This document shows positions 1 to 8,024 of a DNA stretch of 64,000 nt, one piece after another. Positions within the stretch are counted from its first letter, which is position 1. Each line of letters opens with the position of its first letter. Under the pieces are notes generated by a model. It did not search any database. It saw only the letters and a list, made by a program, of their open reading frames with translations, and was not told where the DNA came from. The position numbers and the translations under genes are program-made. The stretch spans positions 1 through 64,000 of the forward strand of contig NZ_LWIG01000057.1 of NCBI RefSeq assembly GCF_002068095.1. Reading direction: 5' to 3'. This DNA comes from Bradyrhizobium sacchari (GTDB taxonomy: Bacteria > Pseudomonadota > Alphaproteobacteria > Rhizobiales > Xanthobacteraceae).

Positions 1-1322
1 TCGCCGCCGCGATTGATCAGCTCTCCCAGGCGGCCATGCAAAGAAAGAAAGCCGTCTTCGTCGAGGCTGCCGATGTCGCCCGTGCGAAACCAGCCCCCGA
101 CGAAAGCGGCTTGATTGAGCTCCGGCGCATCGAGATAGCCGGAGAACACCGTCGGTCCACGAATCCAGATCTCGCCGCGCTCGCCCGCCGTCAGGAAGCG
201 TCCATCCTCACCAGCGATGGCCAGAGTCCCGGGCGGAGGTTGGCCGCAGGTCCCCGGCCTATTCGGGCCGGGCGGCGGCAGATTGGCAGCGATTTGCGCG
301 GCTTCGCTGGAGCCGTAGTGCTCTAGCACAGGCACGCCTAAAACGCGCTGCAGGCCGTCCCGTACGTCGGGCAGCAGCGGCGCGCCGCCCGATACGATAA
401 ACCGCAACGTATGCGCCACGCGCACGTCTGCGAGCGAGCTCACCTTGTCCAGCATTGCAGCATGAAGCGCGGGACCTGCCGAGTACCAGGTCGGGCTGAG
501 ACAATCGAGCCACTCATCCAGCGCGACGATGGCATTGTTTGCCGGGACAGCAATGCTGCCGCCGGTGAGCAGCGGTGTGAACACCGTTACCTTGAGCCCA
601 TGAGAATAAAATGGGGGCGAGACGCTCAAGCAGCGATCTTGATGCGTGAGGCCGAACCAGGCCTGAAGACGCGCGGACGCGGCCAGCATGTTGCTGTGGC
701 TGAACGGAATGAGCTTTGGCTGCGCGGTCGTGCCGGAGGTCTGCAGAATGAAGGCCGGCGAGTGTGGAGCAGGTTCAGCGTCGATAGCAGCGCGGTCGGC
801 GGCCCGGACCGGGACATCAAGTCCGAGCTGGCCGCCATATGCGGGAACGGCTTCGATGATGGCGATCCCACGCCGCTCGGCCGCTTGCCGCGCTTCTGTG
901 TCACTGCCTTGCGGCACGAGAAGAGCGTTCAGGTGCAGCATGCCGAAACGCAGATCGACCTCTACCGGAGACAGCCGCGGATCAAGAGGAACCGCAATGC
1001 TGCAGCAAGCCACAGCCACGATGGCGAGAACCGCCTCCGGACCGAACGGCATGAGCACCCCGATCCGAGCGCTGCAATCGAACCCACCCACACGCAACTG
1101 CCCGCGGATGTCGTCCAACCGGCGCTGGAGATCGCCGTAAGTCAGCGGGGCAAACCCGGTGGAGACGATCGCAGCCCGTTGTGGGAACCGGCTGGCAGTC
1201 CGACCAATGACTTGACCCAGCGTGCATTGCGCGTCGGGCTCTGTGCCGTCGAGGACGAACGTGATTTCCTCGGACGACTTCGCGATCTCTCGGAGCAAAT
1301 TCGTCACGGCAGGCTCTGTCAT
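1..1322 (-). CDS. Acyl-CoA ligase (AMP-dependent synthetase), 3' end outside window
   Basis: Reading the minus strand from an ATG at 1322 gives 440 uninterrupted codons to the left edge. The frame has the adenylate-forming ligase P-loop (TSGTTAQPK) about halfway along, and near the edge the late motifs RTGD and HGRLGELINRGG. Family members run to about 500-550 residues, so the C-terminal subdomain with the catalytic lysine lies outside. The reaction is expected to be ATP-dependent activation of a carboxylic acid to an acyl-AMP and then a thioester. The ribosome site before 1322 is weak and in-frame TTG codons lie upstream, so the start is uncertain. It lies 321 bases downstream of the fused ligase/carrier/acyltransferase gene and may work with it. 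The substrate is not predictable from what is visible. Confidence 0.85.
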   Translation of the reverse strand, partial: MTEPAVTNLLREIAKSSEEITFVLDGTEPDAQCTLGQVIGRTASRFPQRAAIVSTGFAPLTYGDLQRRLDDIRGQLRVGGFDCSARIGVLMPFGPEAVLAIVAVACCSIAVPLDPRLSPVEVDLRFGMLHLNALLVPQGSDTEARQAAERRGIAIIEAVPAYGGQLGLDVPVRAADRAAIDAEPAPHSPAFILQTSGTTAQPKLIPFSHSNMLAASARLQAWFGLTHQDRCLSVSPPFYSHGLKVTVFTPLLTGGSIAVPANNAIVALDEWLDCLSPTWYSAGPALHAAMLDKVSSLADVRVAHTLRFIVSGGAPLLPDVRDGLQRVLGVPVLEHYGSSEAAQIAANLPPPGPNRPGTCGQPPPGTLAIAGEDGRFLTAGERGEIWIRGPTVFSGYLDAPELNQAAFVGGWFRTGDIGSLDEDGFLSLHGRLGELINRGG

Positions 1323-1643
1323 CTTCAGAGAGATGGGCAAAGCCGCCGCAACGCCCGTTGCGAAGCTTAGGCCGCTTTCCTCCAAATCGCGCAACTGGCA
1401 ATGAGGAGTACCTCCTCGGGATGTCTCCTTTGGGTGAGACACAAGCAGATACGAGGTGTGCCCCACGGAGTCCGCCAAGGCTGTTATCGGACTGCAGACG
1501 GCGGTCGGTCAGATTGACCGCGATCCGCCGACACGAGCCCTATCGAGCCCGGGAGGGCTGGTCGATCCCCCTTTTTTTTGCGGAAATCAGAGGCATGTCA
1601 CAAACGCCAGCGAATCTACGTCCGCGGGCGCAGCGTCTTCCGT
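1323..1643. other. Intergenic region between two ligase genes
   Basis: No gene is supported here. Short inverted repeats are visible: GAGGAG-TAC-CTCCTC near 1403 and a GCGGTC/GACCGC pair near 1500-1525. Neither is followed by a T-run in the direction of transcription, so I do not call a terminator. The space could hold a promoter for the 1322 gene, but no convincing -35/-10 pair stands out. Confidence 0.5.
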
Positions 1644-4601
1644 CTATGGTTCGAATTTGAGTTCAATACATTCTGCGCCACCAATCGCTGCAGACTTTTC
1701 GCGGGTTCTTTCCTGGATTGGGCCCCGGGTTCCCCATGGGCCCGTTACAATATTCTTCAGAACGATTTTGGCTGGATTGCCCATTACGATGGATCCCGCT
1801 GGGACATTTTGCAGAACGACGCTGTTTGGTGACACAATGCAATTATTTCCGATTTGAACCCCTGGCATTATCAATGAACCTGCTCCGATTAAGCAGTTGT
1901 CACCGATAAAAACGTCCTTGTACCTTCCGTTTACGAAATCATGAGCAAGTATTGCAGATCGAAAAGCAACCGCAGTATTCCTACCAATGTGCACACCAGA
2001 AGGATTTACCTTATCAAGTTTTGCGCTAAGCGAGATGCGTGTCCCCTTTTTTATATCCATTTTCCAAAGCAAAACAAAATACAACCGCCTCAATTCATAG
2101 TTGAGCAGAGCTAACTTGGATCTAACAAGCGAGATCATCGGTATTGGCATATTATCACTCCGAACAATACTAGCTGTCGCAATTGTCGCGCGCTCGGCTC
2201 GCGCCTCTTCGAGGAAGCGGCAGAACGGCTCCTGGTCGTCCGGACCCGAACCAGCCTGCTGCGCCGCCATTGCCCCAGCGCCGGTGGACAGTACCGTGGC
2301 CAAGGCTTCGACCGACTGCGCCGACAGAAAGGCCGAAAGGGACATGGGACGCCCAGCATAGCCCTCGATCTCGAGCAGCAGATTCACCAGTGCCAGCGAG
2401 TCCGCGCCGAGGCCAAGAAGATTCTCGGACCAGCCGATGGGCGAGACGCCCAGCACGTGCTCGCAGATCGCCTGCAGCTCCCGCCGCAGCCGGTCACCAT
2501 CCCGGATCACCCCACCGGCTGGCGTCGCCCCGCGCGCTGCCCTGATGGCCGGAGGCGCCCGGAGAACTGGATGCTTGGCAATTGATTTGAGGCATTCCGG
2601 GTTCTGCAAGGCATCACGGTTCCGCACAGGGCGGCCATTCACCGCATCCCGCGCCGCCGCCTCGGACCGCTTGCCGCTAAAGGTGACGGGAAGCGCCGCG
2701 ACCTGTGCGATGCCCGCCGGCACGAAGGCGGGAGAGCCGCAGCGCGCAAGCTCCGAGCGGATGTGCTTCGCCAGCATGTCGTCGAGCACCAGGCCTTCGC
2801 GCAGCACGATCAGCAGAATCATGCGCGAGCCGCCCGCCTCCTCCTCGGCCTGCTGCTCAACCGCGATTGCCTCGCGAATCTCCTCGATGTTGTCCAGGAT
2901 CCGGTAAATCTCCGCGGTGCCGATGCGGATGCCGCGCACGTTAAGAACGCCGTCGGAACGACCATGCAGCCGCCAGCCGCCCCGAGGAGTAACCTCGATA
3001 AGATCGCCATGTGTCCAGAAGCCCGGGTTCTGGGCGAAGTAGGCGGCATGGAAACGCGTGCTGCCGGCGTCACCGTGAAAGCCGAGCGGGCGAGAGGGAA
3101 AAGGATTGGCGCAGACCAGCTCGCCGATGCCCGCCTCCGGATCGTCGGGCGGCGGCAGCGAGCGGACATCGAGGCCAAGGCTGCGGCATTGTATCTCTCC
3201 GCGATGGATGGGCAGGTTCGGATTGCCCAGCACAAAGCAGCCAATAATGTCGGTGCCGCCGGAGATCGACTGCAATGGCATCGCTCCATTCACTTCATCC
3301 CGAACCCAGTCGTACTGACGGGGATATAAGATCGATCCCGTAGAGAGCACAGCCCGCAGAGCGGAAAGATCGAACGCCCGCCCCGGAGAAAAGCGCCTCT
3401 GCTCGCAAAAATGTAGATAGCCAGGATTGGTGCCGAACACGGTCACACGTTCCTCGGCGACGATCCGCCAGAAGGTGTCCGGCCCTTCGAGCGGCCCGTC
3501 GTAGAGAACGAGCTCCGCGCCGGAGGCGAGCGCGGAGAGCTGCCAATTCCACATCATCCAGCCGCAGGAGGTCTGGAATAACAGCTTGTCGCCCGGGGCG
3601 AGATCGCAGTGCAACCGGTGCTCCTTCACATGCTCCAGCAGGGTGCCACCAGCGCCATGCTGGATGCATTTCGGCGGCCCCGTAGTGCCGGAGGAGAACA
3701 TCGTGAACAGGGGCTGATTGAATGGATGACGCAGCCAGCGCGGCCCCTCCCCGTCGCCAACAGCATCGCAGAGCAGATCGGCGAGCCTGTGCAAGGGCAC
3801 CGTCCTCTCGCCGGCGGGAAGAGAGCCGTTGTCCAGCGCAACGATCGCGGCGAGGCTCGGTAGACCGGCCGCCGCACCGGCGACACGCTCGGCGACGGGG
3901 GCCCCCGAATCCCACGGCTTCGCCCCGAGACATCCGAATAGCACCACGGGATCTAAGGGGGCGAAGCGCGCGAGGATGGCTGGGACGCCCATGTCCGGCG
4001 CGCAGCTGGCGAAGGTCGCGCCAACGGCAGCGGTGGCGAGCGCGGCAATGACCACTTCCGCATTGTTGCGTGCGATGGCCGCGACATGGTCGCCACGACG
4101 CACACCCAACCGCTGTAACGATGACGCCAGCCCGACGACCGCGACGCGCAGTGCGCCGCGCGTGAACCTCTCCCGGCTGCCGCCCCCATGGCAGGCCGTC
4201 ATGACGGGTTGGTCTGGACTACCGGCGAGGAGGCACTCGGTGTAGTTAAGACGGAGATCCGGGAAAAAGCGGGCGGTCTCGCAGGCATCGCCGACACAGA
4301 CCGGTTCGACCGCACCCTCCCGAGGTAGGTCGCACCACTCCAGGAAGAGGCGCCAAAAGCTGCGGAACTCCTTCACCGAGAAACGGTCCATCGCAGCATG
4401 ATCGGACAGGTTCAGCCCCGTCCGAGCCTCGCACCATTGCCTGAAGGCGGTCAGCTGCGAATGCGCGACAGCCCCGTCATCGGGACGGTACACCACTTCC
4501 TCTCCCGTTCCGCCAGAAGAACGACCGTTGCGCAAAACCTCAGTCAGCTGATCGGCAAAAGCTCCTGGCTGGGTGAGTTGGACAACGTTAGCGTCGGTCA
4601 T
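1644..4601 (-). CDS. Fused acetoacetyl-CoA-synthetase-like / acyl carrier / hexapeptide acyltransferase
   Basis: This is a 985-residue protein with three parts. Residues about 40-660 resemble acetoacetyl-CoA synthetase, with P-loop SSGTTGPPK at 303-311, the GWMMWNW stretch near 347-353 and a candidate catalytic lysine at 644 (TFSGKRSE). Residues about 700-775 form a phosphopantetheine carrier domain, with LGADSL placing the attachment serine at 735. Residues about 815-950 form a left-handed beta-helix acyltransferase domain of the WcaF/VatD kind, with AHDF giving a possible catalytic His887. Plain acetoacetyl-CoA synthetases are about 650 residues, so this is a genuine fusion. A likely scheme is activation of a short 3-oxo or similar acid, loading on the carrier, and transfer to a sugar hydroxyl or amine. 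That scheme is inference. GGAG precedes the ATG at 4601. The last third is visibly more AT-rich. Confidence 0.85.
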   Translation of the reverse strand: MTDANVVQLTQPGAFADQLTEVLRNGRSSGGTGEEVVYRPDDGAVAHSQLTAFRQWCEARTGLNLSDHAAMDRFSVKEFRSFWRLFLEWCDLPREGAVEPVCVGDACETARFFPDLRLNYTECLLAGSPDQPVMTACHGGGSRERFTRGALRVAVVGLASSLQRLGVRRGDHVAAIARNNAEVVIAALATAAVGATFASCAPDMGVPAILARFAPLDPVVLFGCLGAKPWDSGAPVAERVAGAAAGLPSLAAIVALDNGSLPAGERTVPLHRLADLLCDAVGDGEGPRWLRHPFNQPLFTMFSSGTTGPPKCIQHGAGGTLLEHVKEHRLHCDLAPGDKLLFQTSCGWMMWNWQLSALASGAELVLYDGPLEGPDTFWRIVAEERVTVFGTNPGYLHFCEQRRFSPGRAFDLSALRAVLSTGSILYPRQYDWVRDEVNGAMPLQSISGGTDIIGCFVLGNPNLPIHRGEIQCRSLGLDVRSLPPPDDPEAGIGELVCANPFPSRPLGFHGDAGSTRFHAAYFAQNPGFWTHGDLIEVTPRGGWRLHGRSDGVLNVRGIRIGTAEIYRILDNIEEIREAIAVEQQAEEEAGGSRMILLIVLREGLVLDDMLAKHIRSELARCGSPAFVPAGIAQVAALPVTFSGKRSEAAARDAVNGRPVRNRDALQNPECLKSIAKHPVLRAPPAIRAARGATPAGGVIRDGDRLRRELQAICEHVLGVSPIGWSENLLGLGADSLALVNLLLEIEGYAGRPMSLSAFLSAQSVEALATVLSTGAGAMAAQQAGSGPDDQEPFCRFLEEARAERATIATASIVRSDNMPIPMISLVRSKLALLNYELRRLYFVLLWKMDIKKGTRISLSAKLDKVNPSGVHIGRNTAVAFRSAILAHDFVNGRYKDVFIGDNCLIGAGSLIMPGVQIGNNCIVSPNSVVLQNVPAGSIVMGNPAKIVLKNIVTGPWGTRGPIQERTREKSAAIGGAECIELKFEP

Positions 4602-5163
4602 GGCGTAGCACTCCTTTGGTGGAGAAGTGGGAGGCTTCGAACACCCCCAAATACGCTCATGCCGTCACCAACTTTCGCCCATAGCTTGCCGGACCTCTAG
4701 CTCACGCTCGCTGCGGGTCGAACGCAACAGCGCCGAAGGATTACTCCCTCCGGTTTCGTCGCTTCAGTATGGCCAATCGTCAGGGATAGCCCTCAAGTCA
4801 AATGCTCGGTTCTCGGATTGGCGTGGTCGGCAATGTCGCCATGGCGCGGACTCAGCACGCTCGCAATGTGCCAGCGCCACCTTAGTTCCGATGTCGACGA
4901 CGCCGAAAGGTCCGGGTGCTGAGCTGCGCGTTGCGCCGGTTGACTTCGATCTGTCGGATTGAGGTCATTGGGCTCCCTGCATCAAATTGGGTTCGTTTCG
5001 TCATTTGGACTGCTGGGCGCGGTATCGTACGTTCCGAACCGGGCACCATTCAATCGTCCCCTCAAGCTCGTCCGCGCCGCTCGCCGGGATTCCAAATTCA
5101 TGTGTTTTCCTCCAAGCGCGGCAGCGACGCCAAGCGGCTTTATTCCGTAGCGACGCCACCGAT
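4602..5163. other. Intergenic region, degenerate
   Basis: About 560 bases with only short overlapping frames and none with recognisable motifs. The region separates the minus-strand ligase gene from an insertion-sequence remnant on the right. It probably contains the promoter of the 4601 gene and decayed mobile DNA. I see no RNA gene or convincing regulatory site. Confidence 0.4.
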
Positions 5164-5384
5164 GCTGGATAACGCCGCGCTGCGGCGCGACTACAACCAT
5201 GTGCGGCCTCATTCGCGGATCGGTTGGCTGGCGCTCGCGGTCTACGCCGCAAATTTCTCACCGCAATCGCGGCCAAGGCGCTGCGTTCCGCAATGGCTCC
5301 GCGCCTTGGCCCCTTGCTCCAACTGTGCAAAATGGCAACTCCCGGACTCTCAGCGAACCTGGATAAGAGCCGGTGGCAACGTCA
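5164..5384 (+). mobile_element. IS3-family transposase 3' remnant with right terminal repeat
   Basis: Translation from 5164 gives RRDYNHVRPHSRIGW, the conserved C-terminal block of IS3-family OrfB integrases. The reading then shifts frame and continues as GSAPWPLAPTVQNG, matching the usual tail, to a TAA at 5364-5366. Positions 5356-5384 form a right terminal repeat ending in ...CAACGTCA. Its reverse complement matches the left terminal repeat at 6235-6264 in two blocks, TGACGTTGCC and TTATCCAGGTT. The 5' part of the element, including the catalytic DDE aspartates, is missing, so it is inactive. Confidence 0.75.
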
Positions 5385-5406
5385 CTGATTTTAGAGGAGC
5401 TTAGTG

Positions 5407-6171
5407 ATGCGGTTTGAAGAAATCCGGGAGTTGCTTGGTGACATACCATTTATTAGCCCCGAACGGGGACATGTCCTCTACCAACATATTCGACAACATA
5501 AGCCTCAACATGTTCTCGAACTAGGGATCGGCCACGGTGTCAGTAGCTGTTATATGGCGGCAGCTCTTCATGAAAATGGTGCAGGGCACCTAACTTGTGT
5601 TGATTTGATTGACGCAGCATTTTCCCCATCTGCTGAAGAGTTGGTGAGCCGGGCAAATTTGACGTCTTTTGTGTCCGTCGTTCGCGAAAAGTCATCTTAT
5701 ACTTGGTATCTAAAAAACCTGATTGAGAAGCGTACTCCTGCTGGCGGAATCTGCGAGCCGCAGTTTGATTTCTGCTTTATCGACGGACCTAAAAACTGGA
5801 CCATCGATGGAGCCGCGTTTTTCATGGTCGATAAACTTATGAAAGCAGGCGGTTGGATCATTTTTGATGATTATGACTGGACCTACAACTCCGTTTATGA
5901 TCCTAAAACAGGGGGAACCAGCTGCGATGGCATCAATATACCGGAGTTGGCTGAGGACGAGAGGACCCAACCGCACATTGAGGCGATATTTCGTCTCCTA
6001 GTTACCCAGCATCCAAATTACGGAGCTTTCCGGATAGATGGAAACACCTGGGCTTGGGCACAGAAAGTCCAGTCTAACGACCGTAAAATCAGTCTGACCT
6101 ACACTCCAGATTTCCGTTACAGTTTCTTTTCAAGATTACGCTCCCTATACAAGAGATTTCGTTTGAGCTGA
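5407..6171 (+). CDS. Class I SAM-dependent methyltransferase
   Basis: A 254-residue protein with the SAM-binding glycine motif ELGIGHGVSS near residue 40, an acidic strand end LTCVDLI, and FIDGPKNW followed by WIIFDDYDW. This arrangement is typical of the Methyltransf_24 / cephalosporin-hydroxylase-like group found in surface-polysaccharide loci. The likely role is O- or N-methylation of a sugar or attached group; the target is unknown. GAGGAG at 5393-5398 fits the ATG at 5407 better than the GTG at 5404. The gene is more AT-rich than its surroundings. It sits between the right end of one IS3-like element (ending 5384) and the left end of another (from 6235), which suggests horizontal acquisition. 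Confidence 0.85.
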   Translation: MRFEEIRELLGDIPFISPERGHVLYQHIRQHKPQHVLELGIGHGVSSCYMAAALHENGAGHLTCVDLIDAAFSPSAEELVSRANLTSFVSVVREKSSYTWYLKNLIEKRTPAGGICEPQFDFCFIDGPKNWTIDGAAFFMVDKLMKAGGWIIFDDYDWTYNSVYDPKTGGTSCDGINIPELAEDERTQPHIEAIFRLLVTQHPNYGAFRIDGNTWAWAQKVQSNDRKISLTYTPDFRYSFFSRLRSLYKRFRLS

Positions 6172-6234
6172 CCTGACGGCCGCATCGAACGACAACAATA
6201 CGGTCGGCCTCAGCGCGAGACCGGCTGCGGGGTC

Positions 6235-6474
6235 TGACGTTGCCCCTTTGGTTTTATCCAGGTTGAACTGGAGTCTGGCCCCTGAAGGAGGACCAGACGA
6301 TGAAGCGGAAGCGGTTTACGGAAGAGCAGATCAGCCGCGCAAGGAGTTCGGCGCGCATCTGGAGGTCGAGACCATCATCGAGCCCGAGGTTGCCTGATTG
6401 CGAAGCGTTGGAGAAGGTCCTGATCAGCGAGGACGGGTTGAAGCGCCTGGTCGTGACGCCGGCGAATTCCGCCT
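6235..6474 (+). mobile_element. IS3-family left end with truncated orfA
   Basis: The left terminal repeat is at 6235-6264 (TGACGTTGCC then TTATCCAGGTT) and matches the reverse complement of the repeat ending at 5384. An orfA start follows at 6301, after a GGAGG site, reading MKRKRFTEEQI, the standard N-terminus of IS3-type OrfA. The frame then leaves the family sequence (deletion or rearrangement after codon 11) and ends at about 6474. The rest of the element is absent. No function remains. Confidence 0.75.
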
Positions 6475-6557
6475 GATTGTGACGTGCCGCCCGAAGGCCG
6501 GAAATAGCTCAAGAGACCGACACTTGATGGACGTGACGCGTCGCTAGAGGCCGCAGA
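6475..6557. other. Short spacer after IS remnant
   Basis: GC-rich sequence between the truncated orfA and the convergent methyltransferase gene. It may be residual mobile-element DNA. Nothing specific is recognised. Confidence 0.3.
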
Positions 6558-7337
6558 TCAGGCGGGAGAGGCGACGCTGACCTGCAGGTCAGCCCTCGCG
6601 GGGAGAGCCGGCTTGCGGATCATCAAGATGATGTCGTCGTAATCGGAGCTCAGGCGGCCGAGAGACAGGACGTGAAGCGTCTTTTTGTAGGCTTCCACCA
6701 AGTTCTGTCTAAGGCTCTTGTTAGTCAGGGTGCCAGAGTACCCATATTCAGCGGCCAGGACCAGTCCGTTCTGTCTGCAGAAGGCCCGAATGCCTTCGCG
6801 CGACACCACCTTATCGTAGGTGACGCGGTAGGGGGCGTAGCCTGGCTTGCCGGCGTTCTTCGATCCGCGGATCAGGCGATAGAAGAGCACATGAAACCAG
6901 TGCGGCGTCATCCTGGAGGTGAAGCCGAATGCGGAATAGGGATCCGGGATCACGATGATGATCAGCCCGCCCGGTTTCACCCATCTGTTGAATTTCTCCA
7001 GGACCTGCTGCGCCCCCGACACGTGCTCCAGGACATAGCAGTTGAAGATCACGTCGAAGGTCCGCCCACCGAAATCAGCCGTGCGCAGATCCCCGAGGAT
7101 CGCTTCGTGGAGGTCCTTCGTTTCGTCGCGCCGGATGCGAAGGGCTTCGGGGTCGAGGTCGATGCCGGTCAGCACATAGCCGCCATCGCCGATGTCGAGA
7201 TCCCACTTCTGGCCGCAACCGGCTTCGAGGATCTCAAGAACCTTGCCGGGATCCTTGATCGAGCGAATCTCCCGGGACATCACCTGCACCGCGTGATTCC
7301 AACCGTTCGTCAGCGGAATTCGGCTTCGTGCTTTCAT
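6558..7337 (-). CDS. SAM-dependent methyltransferase (Methyltransf_11/23 type)
   Basis: A 259-residue protein. The SAM site reads ILEAGCGQKWDLD. Further motifs are GIDLDP, the acidic LGDLRTADF, FNCYVLEHV and KPGGLIIIVIPDP. These are the ordered motifs of the ubiquinone/sugar methyltransferase superfamily. A longer frame starts at a TTG at 7388, but the ATG at 7337 has GGAG eight bases upstream and is preferred. The gene is monocistronic and points away from the AsnB gene at 8025, so the two may share a divergent control region. The likely role is methylation of a polysaccharide component; the acceptor cannot be read from sequence. Confidence 0.85.
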   Translation of the reverse strand: MKARSRIPLTNGWNHAVQVMSREIRSIKDPGKVLEILEAGCGQKWDLDIGDGGYVLTGIDLDPEALRIRRDETKDLHEAILGDLRTADFGGRTFDVIFNCYVLEHVSGAQQVLEKFNRWVKPGGLIIIVIPDPYSAFGFTSRMTPHWFHVLFYRLIRGSKNAGKPGYAPYRVTYDKVVSREGIRAFCRQNGLVLAAEYGYSGTLTNKSLRQNLVEAYKKTLHVLSLGRLSSDYDDIILMIRKPALPARADLQVSVASPA

Positions 7338-8024
7338 CGACTTAGCTCCATGCTTGCGGAAGATCTCGTGTGACCGAGAATTCGGCAAGATCGTCGGACA
7401 ACGATAGTGACAGGAGCGCCTTAGGGTCGGTTTGTTGCATCTGTTTTCTATCTAAGCATTCACTCGTCTCGAACGCTGGCTGGACCAGAGCCGACACGAA
7501 TCCCTCACTCTGCCGCCAACAGGCCGGCTTGCGTCACTAGCGCTCGACTTTTTTATTACAACCAGCCCAGTGGAGAGCGCACTATTGAGGACTACCCCCT
7601 AACCATGAGCAGCGCGAAATCACCGCGTCGCAACCGCCAAACTGATCGATCGATAGGCCCAATAAACGGGAAACGGGTCGTGTCCTCAGTGATGGTCTAG
7701 CTCGGTATAGCAAAGCCGCTCGAGGGCGGGCCAATCCCGCCCAACACACATGATACTTAATTGCATGTGCAGCTGGCTTCACCTTCGGGTAGGAACTGGA
7801 GTCGCGGCATACCGCGTCCTCGAGTCGACAGAGCGGACGGGCACGAGCCGGGACTGTTGAGAAAACGGAGCTTTCGGTGGAGCTACTGCTTGCTGCCAAG
7901 GTTCTAATTGCCGCACTGCGTCGTCTCTTGCCAGAAGCGCTGGGCCTGGTCGGGGATCGTTTTGGCATCGGCTGCACTCTCAACTAGTCACCGAGTCACC
8001 AGGTCGCGCTGAAAGGACTCCGTC
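7338..8024. other. Intergenic region between divergent genes
   Basis: About 690 bases without a convincing gene. It should hold the promoters of the divergent methyltransferase and AsnB genes. One small plus-strand frame, GTG 7877 to TAG 7987 (36 codons, hydrophobic and leucine-rich), could be a fragment of a lost gene, but no family is recognisable. No RNA gene was seen. Confidence 0.4.

Noticed and set aside
411..1370. 319-codon plus-strand frame at the left end
   Set aside because: It is antisense to the acyl-CoA ligase frame, which has clear family motifs over the same span; its own product is rich in Arg/His and shows no domain.
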